From NCBI GenBank assembly GCA_019637795.1, contig JAHBUY010000001.1:207001-271000 (forward strand): a stretch of 64,000 nucleotides of DNA. Direction: 5' to 3'. The position numbers and the translations under genes are program-made. The notes below the pieces were generated by a model, which was given only the letters and a program-made list of their open reading frames with translations, did not search any database and had not been told where the DNA came from. Within the stretch, counting starts at the first letter, position 1, and every line of letters begins with the position of its first letter. Source of the DNA: a bacterium (GTDB lineage: Bacteria; Desulfobacterota; Binatia; HRBIN30; CADEER01). Of this stretch, positions 46,275 to 56,730 are shown in pieces.

Positions 46275-47099
46275 TCAGCGGCGCCGGAAGGCCTCGTCGA
46301 ACAGCGCCTGGTTGCGGCCGTAGATCTGCTGGCCGCCGGCGACGTAGAGCACCTCGCCGGTGATCCAGCTCGCGGCCGGCGAGGCGAGGAACACGGTCGC
46401 GTAGGCGATCTCGTCCGGGCCACCGAAGCGCGCGATGGGAATGCCCTCGCACAGCGTCTCGATCTGCGGATCGTAGGTGACCTTGAACGCCTCCGTCTGG
46501 ATCGGCCCCGGCGCGATGCAGTTGACCCGCACCGTCGGCCCCCACTCGATCGCCAGGCTCTTGGCCAGCTCGAGCAGGCCGGCGCGCGCCGCCGAGGTGT
46601 GGGCGATGCCGGGAAAGCCGCGGCCGATGACGGCGATGATGGTGGTGATGCTGCCGCCGCGGCCGTCGAGCATCTGGCTGCCGAGCACCTGGGTCATGTT
46701 CCAGGTGCCGGTCAGGTTGGTCTCGATCACCGCCTGCCAGCCCCTGGGGGAGAAATCGCGCGCCGGCTGCGCGAACTGGCCGCCGGCGTTGTTGATCAGC
46801 ATGTCCACCTGGCCGTGGCGCTGGCGCACCAGCTCGCCGAGCGCTTCGACGCTGGCGCGGTCGCGGATGTTGACGAAGGCGGTCTCGACCTGCCGTCCGT
46901 GGGCGGCGCGGATCTCCGCCGCCGCCTGCTCCAGCCGCTCGACGTTGCGCGCCGCCAGGATCAGGTCGGCGCCCGCCTCGGCGAGCTGATCGGCGATGGC
47001 CCGTCCGAGCCCGGTGCCGGCCCCGGTGACCAGCGCCGTCTGCCCCTTGCAGAGCTCGGGATGGAAGACGCGAATGCGCGCGGGAGGAGGAGGGAGCAC
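46275..47099 (-). CDS. Short-chain dehydrogenase, peroxisomal trans-2-enoyl-CoA reductase (PECR)-like
   Basis: 274 residues. GTG 47099 chosen because GAGGAGG lies six bases before it. NADPH motif VTGAGTGLGRAIA (about 30-42), NNAGG, and NCIAPGPIQTEAFKV. The usual active-site YxxxK is absent: the equivalent segment reads AHTSAARAGLLELAKSLAIEWG, as in PECR and DECR2-like enoyl-CoA reductases ([20 protein letters not shown] pattern). It probably reduces enoyl-CoA. Adjacent to the acyl-CoA dehydrogenase; both on the minus strand. Confidence 0.82.
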   Translation of the reverse strand: MLPPPPARIRVFHPELCKGQTALVTGAGTGLGRAIADQLAEAGADLILAARNVERLEQAAAEIRAAHGRQVETAFVNIRDRASVEALGELVRQRHGQVDMLINNAGGQFAQPARDFSPRGWQAVIETNLTGTWNMTQVLGSQMLDGRGGSITTIIAVIGRGFPGIAHTSAARAGLLELAKSLAIEWGPTVRVNCIAPGPIQTEAFKVTYDPQIETLCEGIPIARFGGPDEIAYATVFLASPAASWITGEVLYVAGGQQIYGRNQALFDEAFRRR

Positions 47100-47122
47100 G
47101 CGAACCTCCTCAGCGCCGAGAC

Positions 47123-47182
47123 GCGGAGACGCCGAGGCGTCCCGCCACCCGTCCAACTCGCGCCGCGCCTCGGCGTCTCCGC
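47123..47182. repeat. 17-bp perfect inverted repeat between the SDR and acyl-CoA dehydrogenase genes
   Basis: GCGGAGACGCCGAGGCG (47123-47139) pairs exactly with 47166-47182, with a 26-base loop. The words GCGGAGACGC and CTCGGCGTCTC resemble short dispersed repeats of other genomes. It sits upstream of the SDR ribosome site and downstream of the dehydrogenase stop, and could be a processing or termination hairpin. Confidence 0.65.
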
Positions 47183-47195
47183 GGTGCGGCACCCA

Positions 47196-48350
47196 TCACA
47201 CGTTCCCGTACCCCTCCAGCTTGGCGATGATCTGCAGCATCACCTCGTCGGCGCCGCCGCCGATGCTGAGCAGGCGCGAGTCGCGCCAGTAGCGCGACAC
47301 CAGGTACTCGTCCATGTAGCCGTAGCCGCCGTGGAACTGCATGCACCAGTCGGCGACCTTGCGCACCAGCCGGCCGGCGGCGAGCTTTGCCATCGAGGTC
47401 TCGCGCGTGCACTCCTCGCCGGCGACGTACATGCGCACGCAGTGGTAGTTGAGCTGGCGCAGCAGCTCGATCTCGGTCTGCAGCTCGGCGAAGGTGAACT
47501 GCACGTGCTGCTTGAGCGACAGCGGCTTGCCGAAGACCGCGCGATCCTTGGTGTACTGGATGGTGCGGTCGAGCATCGCCTGCGCCCCGGCCGCGGCGCC
47601 GATCGCCGCCACCATGCGCTCCTTCTGGAACTGCTTCATCTGGTAGATGAAGCCCCAGCCCTCCTCGCCGATGCGATTCTCGATCGGCACGCGCACGTCC
47701 TCGAACACCAGCTCGGCGGTGTCGGAGCAGTGGTTGCCGACCTTCTCCAGCTTCTTCGCCACCGCGAAGCCGGGCGAGTCGGTGGGCACGACGAACAGGG
47801 TGAAGCCGTGGTGGCCGGCGTCGGGATCGGTCTTGGTCAGCAGGGTGATGAAGTCGGCCTGGGTGCCGTTGGTGATGAAGATCTTGCGCCCGTTGATGAC
47901 GTAGGAATCGCCGTCGCGCCTGGCCTGGGTGCGGATCGAGAACACGTCGGAGCCGGCGCTCGGCTCGGTGACGCCGATGGCGCCGACCATCCGGCCCTCG
48001 ATCGCCGGCCGCAGGAAGCGCTGCTTGAGCTCCTCGCTGGCGAAGTCGTGCAGCGCCGGGGTGCACATGTCGGTCTGCACCATCAGCGCCATCGGAATGC
48101 CGTTGCACGGGCAGGCCTCCGACATCGCCTCGCAGTAGGCCGCCGTCCACCAGTAATCGAGGCCGCTGCCGCCGTACCGCGGGTCGTAGGTGATCCCGAG
48201 CATCCCGAGCTCGCCGGCGCGCCGGAACACCTGGTGCGCGGGAAATGTCCGCGCCTTCTCCCACTCCTCGATGTGCGGATTGACCTCGTTGACGAAGAAG
48301 TCGCGGATCGTCTTCTGGAAGGCCTTCTGCTCGGGCGTGTAATAGTCCAT
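47196..48350 (-). CDS. Acyl-CoA dehydrogenase
   Basis: 384 residues from ATG 48350 (longer frame upstream is a shadow). FAD-dependent alpha-beta desaturation of acyl-CoA. GVTEPSAGSDVFSIRTQA, GRKIFITNGTQADFITLL, TKDRAVFGKPLSLKQHVQF and the C-terminal GGYGYMDEYLVSRYWRDSRLLSIGGGADE, where the base in short-chain forms sits in the MDEY/E region; the flavin contacts are complete. Together with the SDR it suggests a branched or long-chain fatty-acid degradation pair. Confidence 0.93.
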   Translation of the reverse strand: MDYYTPEQKAFQKTIRDFFVNEVNPHIEEWEKARTFPAHQVFRRAGELGMLGITYDPRYGGSGLDYWWTAAYCEAMSEACPCNGIPMALMVQTDMCTPALHDFASEELKQRFLRPAIEGRMVGAIGVTEPSAGSDVFSIRTQARRDGDSYVINGRKIFITNGTQADFITLLTKTDPDAGHHGFTLFVVPTDSPGFAVAKKLEKVGNHCSDTAELVFEDVRVPIENRIGEEGWGFIYQMKQFQKERMVAAIGAAAGAQAMLDRTIQYTKDRAVFGKPLSLKQHVQFTFAELQTEIELLRQLNYHCVRMYVAGEECTRETSMAKLAAGRLVRKVADWCMQFHGGYGYMDEYLVSRYWRDSRLLSIGGGADEVMLQIIAKLEGYGNV

Positions 48351-48502
48351 CGCCGATCGACGTAGCATCCCCGCCCGGGGCTTGGTAGCCGCGGCGCAGG
48401 CCCGCATCGCCGTGCGCGGCTCCACCCGGGCGGGTGGGCGGCATGGCCATCCGTCCATCCGGCCGAGGCGTTCGCGTCGCCGTGCGCCGAGCGACGACGC
48501 GG

Positions 48503-51500
48503 CTACGCGGCGGCGCGATACCTGAGAATGCGGTGCACCGGATAGCGCTCCGCCAGGCGCGCCCACATGCCGTACATGACCGGCAGGACGACCAGCGTCA
48601 ACGCGCAGGCGCTCAGCGTGCCGCCGACGATCACCACCGCGATCGGGCGCTGCACCTCGCTGCCGATGGCGTGGCTCATCGCCGCCGGCACCAGGCCGAG
48701 GGCGGCGAGCGCGGCGGTCATCAGCACGGCGCGCAGGCGATCGCGGCAGCCGGCGCGGATCGCCGCGTCGAGGGCCCGGCCCGCGCGGCGCTGTTCGAGA
48801 ATGGCCGACAGCACCAGCACGCCGTTCAGGGACGCCTGGCCGATGAGGGCGATGAACCCCACCGCGGCCGACACCGACAGCGGCATGCCCATCCACACCA
48901 GGCCGGCGACGCCGCCGACCAGCGCGAACGGAACGTTGAGCAACACCAGCACCGCCGGGGCGAAGGTGCCGAAGGCGTTGAACAGCAGCACCAGGGTGAT
49001 CAGCAGGGCGACCGGGACGACCAGACGCAGGCGCGCCATCGCCCGCTCCTTGCTCTCGAACTCGCCGCCCCATTCCATGGTCACGCCGGCCGGCAGCGGC
49101 GCCGCGGCGGCCACCTTGGCGCGCGCCTCGTCGACGAACGAGCCCATGTCGCGCCCGCGCACGTTCATGCGGATGCCGATGTAGCGATGGCCGTTCTCGC
49201 GGCTGATCGCGGCGCGCCCGAGGCCGACGTCGACCCGCGCCAGGGTCTCGAGCGGCACGGTGATCGCCCCCTGGACGGGGATCTGCAGCTTGCGGATCTT
49301 CTCGATGTCGTCGCGCGCCGCGGTGGGATAGCGCAGCACGATGTCGAAGCGGCGCTCGCCGTCCCAGAACACGCCCACCGGCTGGCCACCGAGCGCCGCC
49401 TGCAGGATGTGCTGGAAGTCCTGCATGTCGAGGCCGTAGCGGCCGAGCGCCTGGCGATCCGGCTCGACCCGCACCTGCGGCACCTCGCTGCTCTTGACGA
49501 TGCCGAGGTCGGCGACGCCGGGCACGCCGGCGATCGCCGCCGTCGAGCGCTCGGCGAGATCCTGGAGCTGGCGGAGATCGTCGCCGTAGATCTTGAGCGC
49601 GATCTGGCCGAACTGACCGGAGATGTTCTCGTTGACGTTGTCGCGGATCGGCTGCGAGTAGTTGGCCTCGATGCCCGGGATCTCCGCCAGGGCGGCGTCG
49701 AACTCGGCGATGACGTCGGTCAGCGAGTTGACGCCGGGCTGCCACCGATCGGGCGGGGTGAGGCGCACGAAGAATTCGAGGTTGTTGGTCAGCGTCGGAT
49801 CCGTGCCGTCCTCCGGACGTCCCAACTGCGACAGGATGGAGTCCACCTGCGGGTTGTCCTGCAGGAGGTGGGTGATGCGCGGCACCAGCGTCCGGCCCTC
49901 GTCGAGGCTGATGTTCGAGGGCAGGGTGAAGGTGATGTAGAGCGAGCCCTCGTTGAGCTCGGGCAGGAACTCCGACCCCTGCCGCGACAGGGCGACCAGC
50001 GCGGCGCCCAGCGCCAGCACGCTCCCCAGCAGCACGAGCGGCCCGTGCTTCAGCGCCCAGCGCAGGGTCGGCTCGTAGGCCGCCTGCGCCAGGGTCAGCA
50101 CCGGCGAGACGCGGTGGCGGATGGGTTTGCGGAACACGAAGGTCGCCAGCACCGGCACCAGCGTCACCGAGAAGAGGAGCGCGCCGACCAGGGCCGCCAC
50201 CACGGTGTTCGCCATCGGCGCGAAGATGCGGCCCTCGACCCGCTGCAACATGAAGATCGGCAGGTAGGCGGCGATGATGATCAGCAGCGCGAAGACGGTC
50301 GGCCGCACCACCTCCGTGGTGGCGCGCTCGATCACACCTCGGATCGCGTCCGGCCCGCCCTCGGACTCCCGCGAGGACAGGCGATGGACGATGTTCTCGA
50401 TGATCACCACGGCGCCGTCGACGATGATGCCGAAATCCACCGCCCCCATGCTGAGCAGGTTGGCGCTCATCCCGCGCAGGTGCAGGTAGAGGAAGGCCGA
50501 GAGCAGGGAGAGCGGGATCACCACGGCGACGATCAGCGCGGCGCGCAGGTCGAGCAGGAAGACGAACAGCACCAGGGTCACCAGCAGTCCGCCCTCGAGC
50601 AGATTGCGGGCGACGGTGTGCAGCGTGGTGTCGACCAGATCGGTGCGGTCGTAGAAGGGCGACACCTGGACGCCGGGCGGCAGCAGGCGCTCGTTGAGCT
50701 CGGTGATGGCCTCGCGCACGCGCTCGAGGACGACGGTGGGGTTCTCGCCGCGTCGCATCAGCACGATGCCCTCGACGGTGTCGAACTGCTCGGCGCGGCT
50801 GACCACTCCCTGGCGCGGCGCCCAGCCGTCGGCGACCGCCGCCACGTCCTGCACCCGCACCGGCGTGCCGTCGCGCGTCGTCACCGTCGTCTTGGCGATG
50901 TCGTCGAGGTGGCTGAACAGCCCCTGGCTGCGGATCACCATCTGCTCGGCGCCGCGGCGGAGGATGCCGCCACCGGCGTTGCTCGAGGCGCTGAGCAGGG
51001 CGCGCTCGAGGTCCTCGAGGGTGAGATCGTAGGCGGCGAGCTTGGCGGGCGAGGGCTGGACGTGGACCTCGCGCACCAGGCCGCCGTAGCTGACGACGTC
51101 GGCCACCCCGTCGACGCGCAGCAGTCGCGGCTGCACCACCCAGTCCTGCAGGGTGCGCAGTTGCATCGGATCGCCGCCGGCGCCGGTGAGCGTGTAGCGG
51201 TAGATCTCGCCGATCGGCGTCGCCAGGGGGCCCAGCTCGGGGGTCACGCCCTCGGGCAGCTCGGTGTTGCGCAAGCGCTCGAGCACCTGGGCGCGGGCGA
51301 AGAGCGGATCGACGCCGTCGTTGAACGTCAAGGTGATGTTCGACAGCCCGAACAGCGACAGGTTGCGCAGCCGCGCCAGTCCGGGCGTGCCGTTGAGGGC
51401 GCGCTCGATCGGCAGGCCGATCTGTCGTTCCACCTCCTCCGACGGCTGGCCGTTGAACAGGGTGATGACCGTGACCTGGGTATCGGTGGGATCCGGGAAC

Positions 51501-51616
51501 GCCTCGATGGTCAGGCCGCGGTACGCCGAGATCCCGGCGACCACGACCACCAGCGTGAAGAAGAGCACCGCGCCGCGACTGCGCAGCGCGAAGGCGACGA
51601 TCCGATCGAACATCAC
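48503..51616 (-). CDS. Heavy-metal RND efflux pump, CzcA/CusA type
   Basis: 1037 residues. Inner-membrane proton antiporter of a tripartite metal pump. Twelve helices with two large periplasmic loops; TM4 carries the HME signature AVDFGIIVDGAVVIIEN (about residue 390-405) with the two acidic residues. Metal specificity cannot be told: this branch includes Co/Zn/Cd and Cu/Ag exporters. Five bases separate it from the adaptor gene; the three form one operon. Confidence 0.95.
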   Translation of the reverse strand: MMFDRIVAFALRSRGAVLFFTLVVVVAGISAYRGLTIEAFPDPTDTQVTVITLFNGQPSEEVERQIGLPIERALNGTPGLARLRNLSLFGLSNITLTFNDGVDPLFARAQVLERLRNTELPEGVTPELGPLATPIGEIYRYTLTGAGGDPMQLRTLQDWVVQPRLLRVDGVADVVSYGGLVREVHVQPSPAKLAAYDLTLEDLERALLSASSNAGGGILRRGAEQMVIRSQGLFSHLDDIAKTTVTTRDGTPVRVQDVAAVADGWAPRQGVVSRAEQFDTVEGIVLMRRGENPTVVLERVREAITELNERLLPPGVQVSPFYDRTDLVDTTLHTVARNLLEGGLLVTLVLFVFLLDLRAALIVAVVIPLSLLSAFLYLHLRGMSANLLSMGAVDFGIIVDGAVVIIENIVHRLSSRESEGGPDAIRGVIERATTEVVRPTVFALLIIIAAYLPIFMLQRVEGRIFAPMANTVVAALVGALLFSVTLVPVLATFVFRKPIRHRVSPVLTLAQAAYEPTLRWALKHGPLVLLGSVLALGAALVALSRQGSEFLPELNEGSLYITFTLPSNISLDEGRTLVPRITHLLQDNPQVDSILSQLGRPEDGTDPTLTNNLEFFVRLTPPDRWQPGVNSLTDVIAEFDAALAEIPGIEANYSQPIRDNVNENISGQFGQIALKIYGDDLRQLQDLAERSTAAIAGVPGVADLGIVKSSEVPQVRVEPDRQALGRYGLDMQDFQHILQAALGGQPVGVFWDGERRFDIVLRYPTAARDDIEKIRKLQIPVQGAITVPLETLARVDVGLGRAAISRENGHRYIGIRMNVRGRDMGSFVDEARAKVAAAAPLPAGVTMEWGGEFESKERAMARLRLVVPVALLITLVLLFNAFGTFAPAVLVLLNVPFALVGGVAGLVWMGMPLSVSAAVGFIALIGQASLNGVLVLSAILEQRRAGRALDAAIRAGCRDRLRAVLMTAALAALGLVPAAMSHAIGSEVQRPIAVVIVGGTLSACALTLVVLPVMYGMWARLAERYPVHRILRYRAAA

Positions 51617-51620
51617 GCGC

Positions 51621-52814
51621 TCACTGGCTGGCGAGATCGACGGCGTTCAGCAGCAGCAGCGCGCCCTTGGTCACGTACGCCTCGCCGGGCGCGAGGCCGC
51701 TCAGCACCTCGACCTGTCCGCCCTGCTGGTGCCCGAGCGTCACCTGGCGCCGATCGAGGGCGGTGTCGCTGCCCGCGGCGCGCACGAAGACGAACGACTC
51801 CTGGTCGTCGGTGACCACCGCCCCCACGGGCACGACGACGCGCGGCTGCTCGTCGGGCGTGAAAGCCACCTGCACGAACCCGTTGGGGCGCAGACGCCCG
51901 GCGGCGTTGGGCACGCGGACGCGGACGTCGACCATGCGGCGCTGCGGGTCGACCACGGCGCCGATCGATTCGATCGTGCCGGAGACGCCGCCATCGCTCG
52001 CCCCGCTTTCCAGGATGCGCGCCGTCTGCCCGACGCGCAGCTCGCCGACGCTCGCCTCGGGCACATCGGCGGTGACGATCACCTCGTCGAGGGCCGCGAT
52101 CACCAGCAGCGGATCGCTGCGTTCGGGGCCCACCTGCTGGCCGGCCAACGCATCGCGCGCCACCACCACCCCGGCGCGCGGCGCGGTGAGCCAGTACAGT
52201 CCTTCGCTGGCGGTCGCCACCGACAGGCTGCGCAACTTGGCCTCGGCGGCGGCGCGCGCGAGCTGCGCCTGCGTGTGTTCCTGCTCGGCTTCCACCAGTT
52301 TCTTCTCCGGCTCCGCGGCCAGCGCCACCAGCGCCCGCAGGCGCTCGACGGTCTTCGCCTTCGCCGCCTCCTTCGACTTGATCTGGTCGAGCTCCTTGGC
52401 GAGATCGACCAGGTCGGGCGAGCGCACCGCGATCAGGTGCTCGCCCGGCTCGACGCGCTCGCCGAGCTTCACCGCCACCGTATCGATGCGCCCCGGCAGC
52501 GGCGCCTCGATCGGCTGGGCGCGCGCCTCGTCGACCGCGACGCGCCCGGGGACCGGCGGCGGCAGGAGCGCCGGCTGCAGCGCGGCGTCCGCGAACGCGA
52601 GATAGGTCCAGGTCGGCGCGCCGGCCCGCACCTCGACCCGGGTGCCCTCGACGGTGAAATTGGCCTCGCGCGCCACCGCGGGCTCGCCGCTGCCGCGCAA
52701 CGCGGCGCTGAGGCCTGCGCCGAGCGCCAGGGCCGCGGCGACCACCACGGCCAGGCGGGCCGGGGTCACGTGCAGCGGGGAATGCGGCAGCGCCGCGCCG
52801 TCGTTGTCCGTCAT
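51621..52814 (-). CDS. RND periplasmic adaptor (membrane fusion protein, CzcB/CusB type)
   Basis: 397 residues. One N-terminal membrane helix (about 17-37), then VDEARAQPIEAPLPGRIDTV and VKLGERVEPGEHLIAV of the lipoyl domain, a helical hairpin rich in Lys/Glu/Ala (about 140-200), lipoyl second half and barrel domains (ADVPEASVGELRVGQTARI, LRPNGFVQVAF). Ends HQQGGQVEVLSGLAPGEAYVTKGALLLLNA. Bridges the pump to the outer-membrane channel. Overlaps the channel gene by four bases. Confidence 0.94.
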   Translation of the reverse strand: MTDNDGAALPHSPLHVTPARLAVVVAAALALGAGLSAALRGSGEPAVAREANFTVEGTRVEVRAGAPTWTYLAFADAALQPALLPPPVPGRVAVDEARAQPIEAPLPGRIDTVAVKLGERVEPGEHLIAVRSPDLVDLAKELDQIKSKEAAKAKTVERLRALVALAAEPEKKLVEAEQEHTQAQLARAAAEAKLRSLSVATASEGLYWLTAPRAGVVVARDALAGQQVGPERSDPLLVIAALDEVIVTADVPEASVGELRVGQTARILESGASDGGVSGTIESIGAVVDPQRRMVDVRVRVPNAAGRLRPNGFVQVAFTPDEQPRVVVPVGAVVTDDQESFVFVRAAGSDTALDRRQVTLGHQQGGQVEVLSGLAPGEAYVTKGALLLLNAVDLASQ

Positions 52815-54229
52815 GGGGTGTCGCTCCTGTTGGCGGTGCCGTCATCCGCGAGCCCCGGCGCCAGCGGCGCGCCAGGGGGCGTCGGGAACAGCGCCGCCGC
52901 CTGGCGGCCGGCCAGCGCTGCCGCATAGCCGTCGAGATCGAGTTGCGTCCGGTCGAGCAGGACTTCCTGGTAGCGGCGCCGCGCCAGCAGCACGTCGACC
53001 TGGGAGACGCCGCCCTCGCGCGCCGCGCCGCTCATCGCGGTGCGCAACTGGTCGGCCTTCTCGAGCGCGGTCTCCAATTTGGCGCGCCGCTCCGCGATCA
53101 ACCGCCGCCGGCGCAGCGCCGTCGCCAGCGCCACCTCGCCGGCAGCGGTCACGGTGTCGCGAGCCCGTCGGGCACCGAGCAGCTCGGCGCGTGCCCGCGC
53201 CTCCTCGGCCTGGCCGCGGTCGGCGACCGGTAGTGGCAGTTGCATGCCGACGCCCAGGCTCTGGCGCTGGTTCCCGGCGACGACGAAGGTGTCGTAGGTG
53301 TACCCGAGCCGCAGCGTGACATCGGGGATGGCCTGGTTCTTCGCCAGCGCCACCCGCTGCTCGGCCGCGCGCTCGGCGGCGGCGAGCGCCGCCAGATCCG
53401 GCCGCCGGGCGGCGATCTCCGGCGACCACGCCGGCGGCAGCGACGCGCCGGCGCCGGCGAGCAGAAACGCCCGTGCCGCCTCCTCGCTGCCGAACGGCGC
53501 GCACGGTTCGGCGACCAGCTCGGCGCAGGCCGCGCGCGCCTCCTCGAGATCGCTGCGCGCGCCGTCGCGCTCGGCGACCAGGCGCATGTGCTCCGCCTCG
53601 GTGCGTGCCGCCTGCATCCTGGCGATCTCGCCCTTGTCGGCGCGCGCCTGTTCGAGCTGCAGCAGGCGCTCGCTCTCCTCCACCTGGCGGTCGAGCATGG
53701 CGGCGCGCTCCTCGGCGGTGGCGATCTTGCCGATGGCCGCCAGCAGCGCGAAATACTGGTCGGCGAACGTCGCGATCGCGCGCCAACTCGCCGCCTCGCG
53801 CTCGGCGCCGCTGGCCGCCTGGCGCGGCCCGCGCTTGCCGAGCTCGATCAGTTGCGAGAGCCCGGCCGTATAGTTGGGCACGTTGCCGAGCGGATCGTTC
53901 AGGTTGCGCGGGTTGCTGGGCCCGACGGGAATGGTTCCCCACTCGAGGTCGAGCTGCGGGTTGGGCAGGAGATGCGCCTTCACATCCTCGCTGGCCGCGA
54001 CCATCGACTCCTGGCGGGCGTCGATGACGTCCGGGGACCGCTCCCAGACGGCGGCGGCGAGTCGCGCCTCGTCCGCGTAGTCATCCGGGGTCAGGCCCGC
54101 ATCCGCGAGAGCAGGGCTCCGGCCAGCGGCGGCGAGCGCCATCCAGGCGACCATGCAGGCGGCCCGGCATCCCACTGTCCACGCCGGTCGAGACGTGCGG
54201 CGGCCTGCCGCCGGTCGGTCTACCCGCAC
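52811..54229 (-). CDS. TolC/CzcC-family outer-membrane efflux channel
   Basis: 472 residues from GTG 54229 (GGGGGAAC ahead); an ATG at 54154 is an alternative that starts at the signal peptide MVAWMALAAAGRSPALA. Two OEP domains with coiled-coil helices (IDARQESMVAASEDVKAHLLPNPQLDLEWG, NPQ motif at about 107) and a second RQAASGAEREAASW. A perfect palindrome CTACCCGGGTAG lies 19 bases upstream. Confidence 0.92.
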   Translation of the reverse strand: MRVDRPAAGRRTSRPAWTVGCRAACMVAWMALAAAGRSPALADAGLTPDDYADEARLAAAVWERSPDVIDARQESMVAASEDVKAHLLPNPQLDLEWGTIPVGPSNPRNLNDPLGNVPNYTAGLSQLIELGKRGPRQAASGAEREAASWRAIATFADQYFALLAAIGKIATAEERAAMLDRQVEESERLLQLEQARADKGEIARMQAARTEAEHMRLVAERDGARSDLEEARAACAELVAEPCAPFGSEEAARAFLLAGAGASLPPAWSPEIAARRPDLAALAAAERAAEQRVALAKNQAIPDVTLRLGYTYDTFVVAGNQRQSLGVGMQLPLPVADRGQAEEARARAELLGARRARDTVTAAGEVALATALRRRRLIAERRAKLETALEKADQLRTAMSGAAREGGVSQVDVLLARRRYQEVLLDRTQLDLDGYAAALAGRQAAALFPTPPGAPLAPGLADDGTANRSDTP

Positions 54230-54247
54230 GTTCCGTTCCCCCCCGCC

Positions 54248-54259
54248 CTACCCGGGTAG
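54248..54259. promoter_or_regulatory. Perfect 12-bp palindrome upstream of the metal pump operon
   Basis: CTACCCGGGTAG, self-complementary, between the pump operon and the convergent-side tRNA-modification gene. It could bind a metal-responsive repressor; no merR/arsR-type gene is in the window. The surrounding 140 bases also hold an A/T-rich run (54310-54330). Confidence 0.25.
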
Positions 54260-54370
54260 CGCCGTCTTCGCGCACGTCACGACCGCCACAGACGGCGGAA
54301 GCGAACGGAGATTCAAAGTTTTCTGTTTCCCCCGCCGCGGCCGCGGCGCCCTCCGGTACCCCGGCGGCGG

Positions 54371-55642
<1,272 letters not shown>

Positions 55643-55732
55643 GCGACTGCGAGGTATAGCCCAGCCCGCCAGCGCGGGACAGGCGGGGCCGCTGGACCTC
55701 GCGAGGCGGCTGTGTCCTCTGTGGGGACCGCC

Positions 55733-56641
55733 ATGCGCATCGCTTCCCTGCTGCCCAGCGCCACCGAGATCGTCTGCGCCCTGGGGCTCGCCGACCAGGT
55801 GGTCGGGGTCTCGCACGAGTGCGACTTCCCGCCCGAGATCGTCGGCCGGCCGGTGCTGACGGCGTCGAAGATCGATCCCCGCGGCACCTCGGCGGCGATC
55901 GATGCCGCCGTGCGGCGCCTGGTGCGCGACGGGCTCAGCGTCTACCGCATCGAGGAAGCCGCGCTGCGCGCCGCCCGCCCCGACCTGATCGTCACCCAGG
56001 ACCAGTGCGAGGTCTGCGCCGTGTCGTTCACCGAGGTCGAACAGGCGGCGCGGTCTCTGCTCGACACGCCGGCGCGCGTCGTCTCCCTGCGCCCGTCGCG
56101 GCTCGACGACGTCTTCGACGACGTCACCCGCGTCGCCGAGGCGGCCGGCGTGGGCGAGCGCGGCGCCGCCCTGGTGACGGCTGGCCGGCAGCGGCTCGAC
56201 CGCATCCGGCGCGCCGTCGCGCCGGCGCGCAGCCGGCCGCGCGTCGCCTGCATCGAATGGCTCGAGCCGCTGATGGTCGCCGGCAACTGGGTGCCGGAGA
56301 TGATCGCGCTCGGCGGCGGCACCTACGACCTCGTCGCCGCCGGCGCCCACAGCCCGGCGATCACCTGGGACGCGCTCGTCGCGGCACAGCCGGACGTGGT
56401 GATCCTCATGCCCTGCGGCTTCGACCTGGCGCAGACGCGCCGCGAGCTGCCAGCCCTGACCGGCCGCGGCGAGTGGCAGGCGCTGCCGGCGGTACGCAAT
56501 GGCCGCGCCTACGCCATCGACGGCAACGCCTACGTCAACCGCCCCGGCCCGCGCATCGTCGACAGCGCCGAGCTGCTCGCCGGTTTGATCCAGCCCGGCT
56601 TCTGCGCCAGCTTCATGCCCGCGGGGTGGGAGAAGATCTGA
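55733..56641 (+). CDS. Cobalamin/metal-binding periplasmic-type protein (BtuF-like) without signal
   Basis: 302 residues from ATG 55733, divergent from miaB. BtuF-like fold: RIASLLPSATEIVCALGLADQVVGVSHECDFPP, then TQDQCEVCAVSFTEVEQAA, WLEPLMVAGNWVPEMIALGG and ITWDALVAAQPDVVILMPCGFDL. No lipoprotein or signal peptide, unlike real BtuF, and no ABC partner nearby; similar stand-alone proteins exist in many bacteria. Function probably cytoplasmic; ligand uncertain. Confidence 0.75.
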   Translation: MRIASLLPSATEIVCALGLADQVVGVSHECDFPPEIVGRPVLTASKIDPRGTSAAIDAAVRRLVRDGLSVYRIEEAALRAARPDLIVTQDQCEVCAVSFTEVEQAARSLLDTPARVVSLRPSRLDDVFDDVTRVAEAAGVGERGAALVTAGRQRLDRIRRAVAPARSRPRVACIEWLEPLMVAGNWVPEMIALGGGTYDLVAAGAHSPAITWDALVAAQPDVVILMPCGFDLAQTRRELPALTGRGEWQALPAVRNGRAYAIDGNAYVNRPGPRIVDSAELLAGLIQPGFCASFMPAGWEKI

Positions 56642-56654
56642 ACCGATGACCGTC

Positions 56655-56717
56655 GCACGGGGACACGGAGGGCATCCGGTCCCGGCCCCGCTCCGCCGCT
56701 GCTCCGTGTGACCGTGC
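56655..56717. repeat. Inverted repeat before the CoA-transferase gene
   Basis: GCACGGGGACACGGAG (56655-56670) against CTCCGTGTGACCGTGC (56702-56717): 14 of 16 bases pair, loop 31. The word CACGGAG is typical of short dispersed palindromes found in other genomes. It lies 14 bases before the start codon of the next gene. Confidence 0.6.
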
Positions 56718-56730
56718 TGGGGGGACGCCG

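Noticed and set aside
48434..51814. 1126-codon open frame antisense to the RND pump gene
   Set aside because: Arg/Gln/His-rich, no domain pattern; such shadows are expected at this GC content opposite a real CzcA-type gene with clear motifs.
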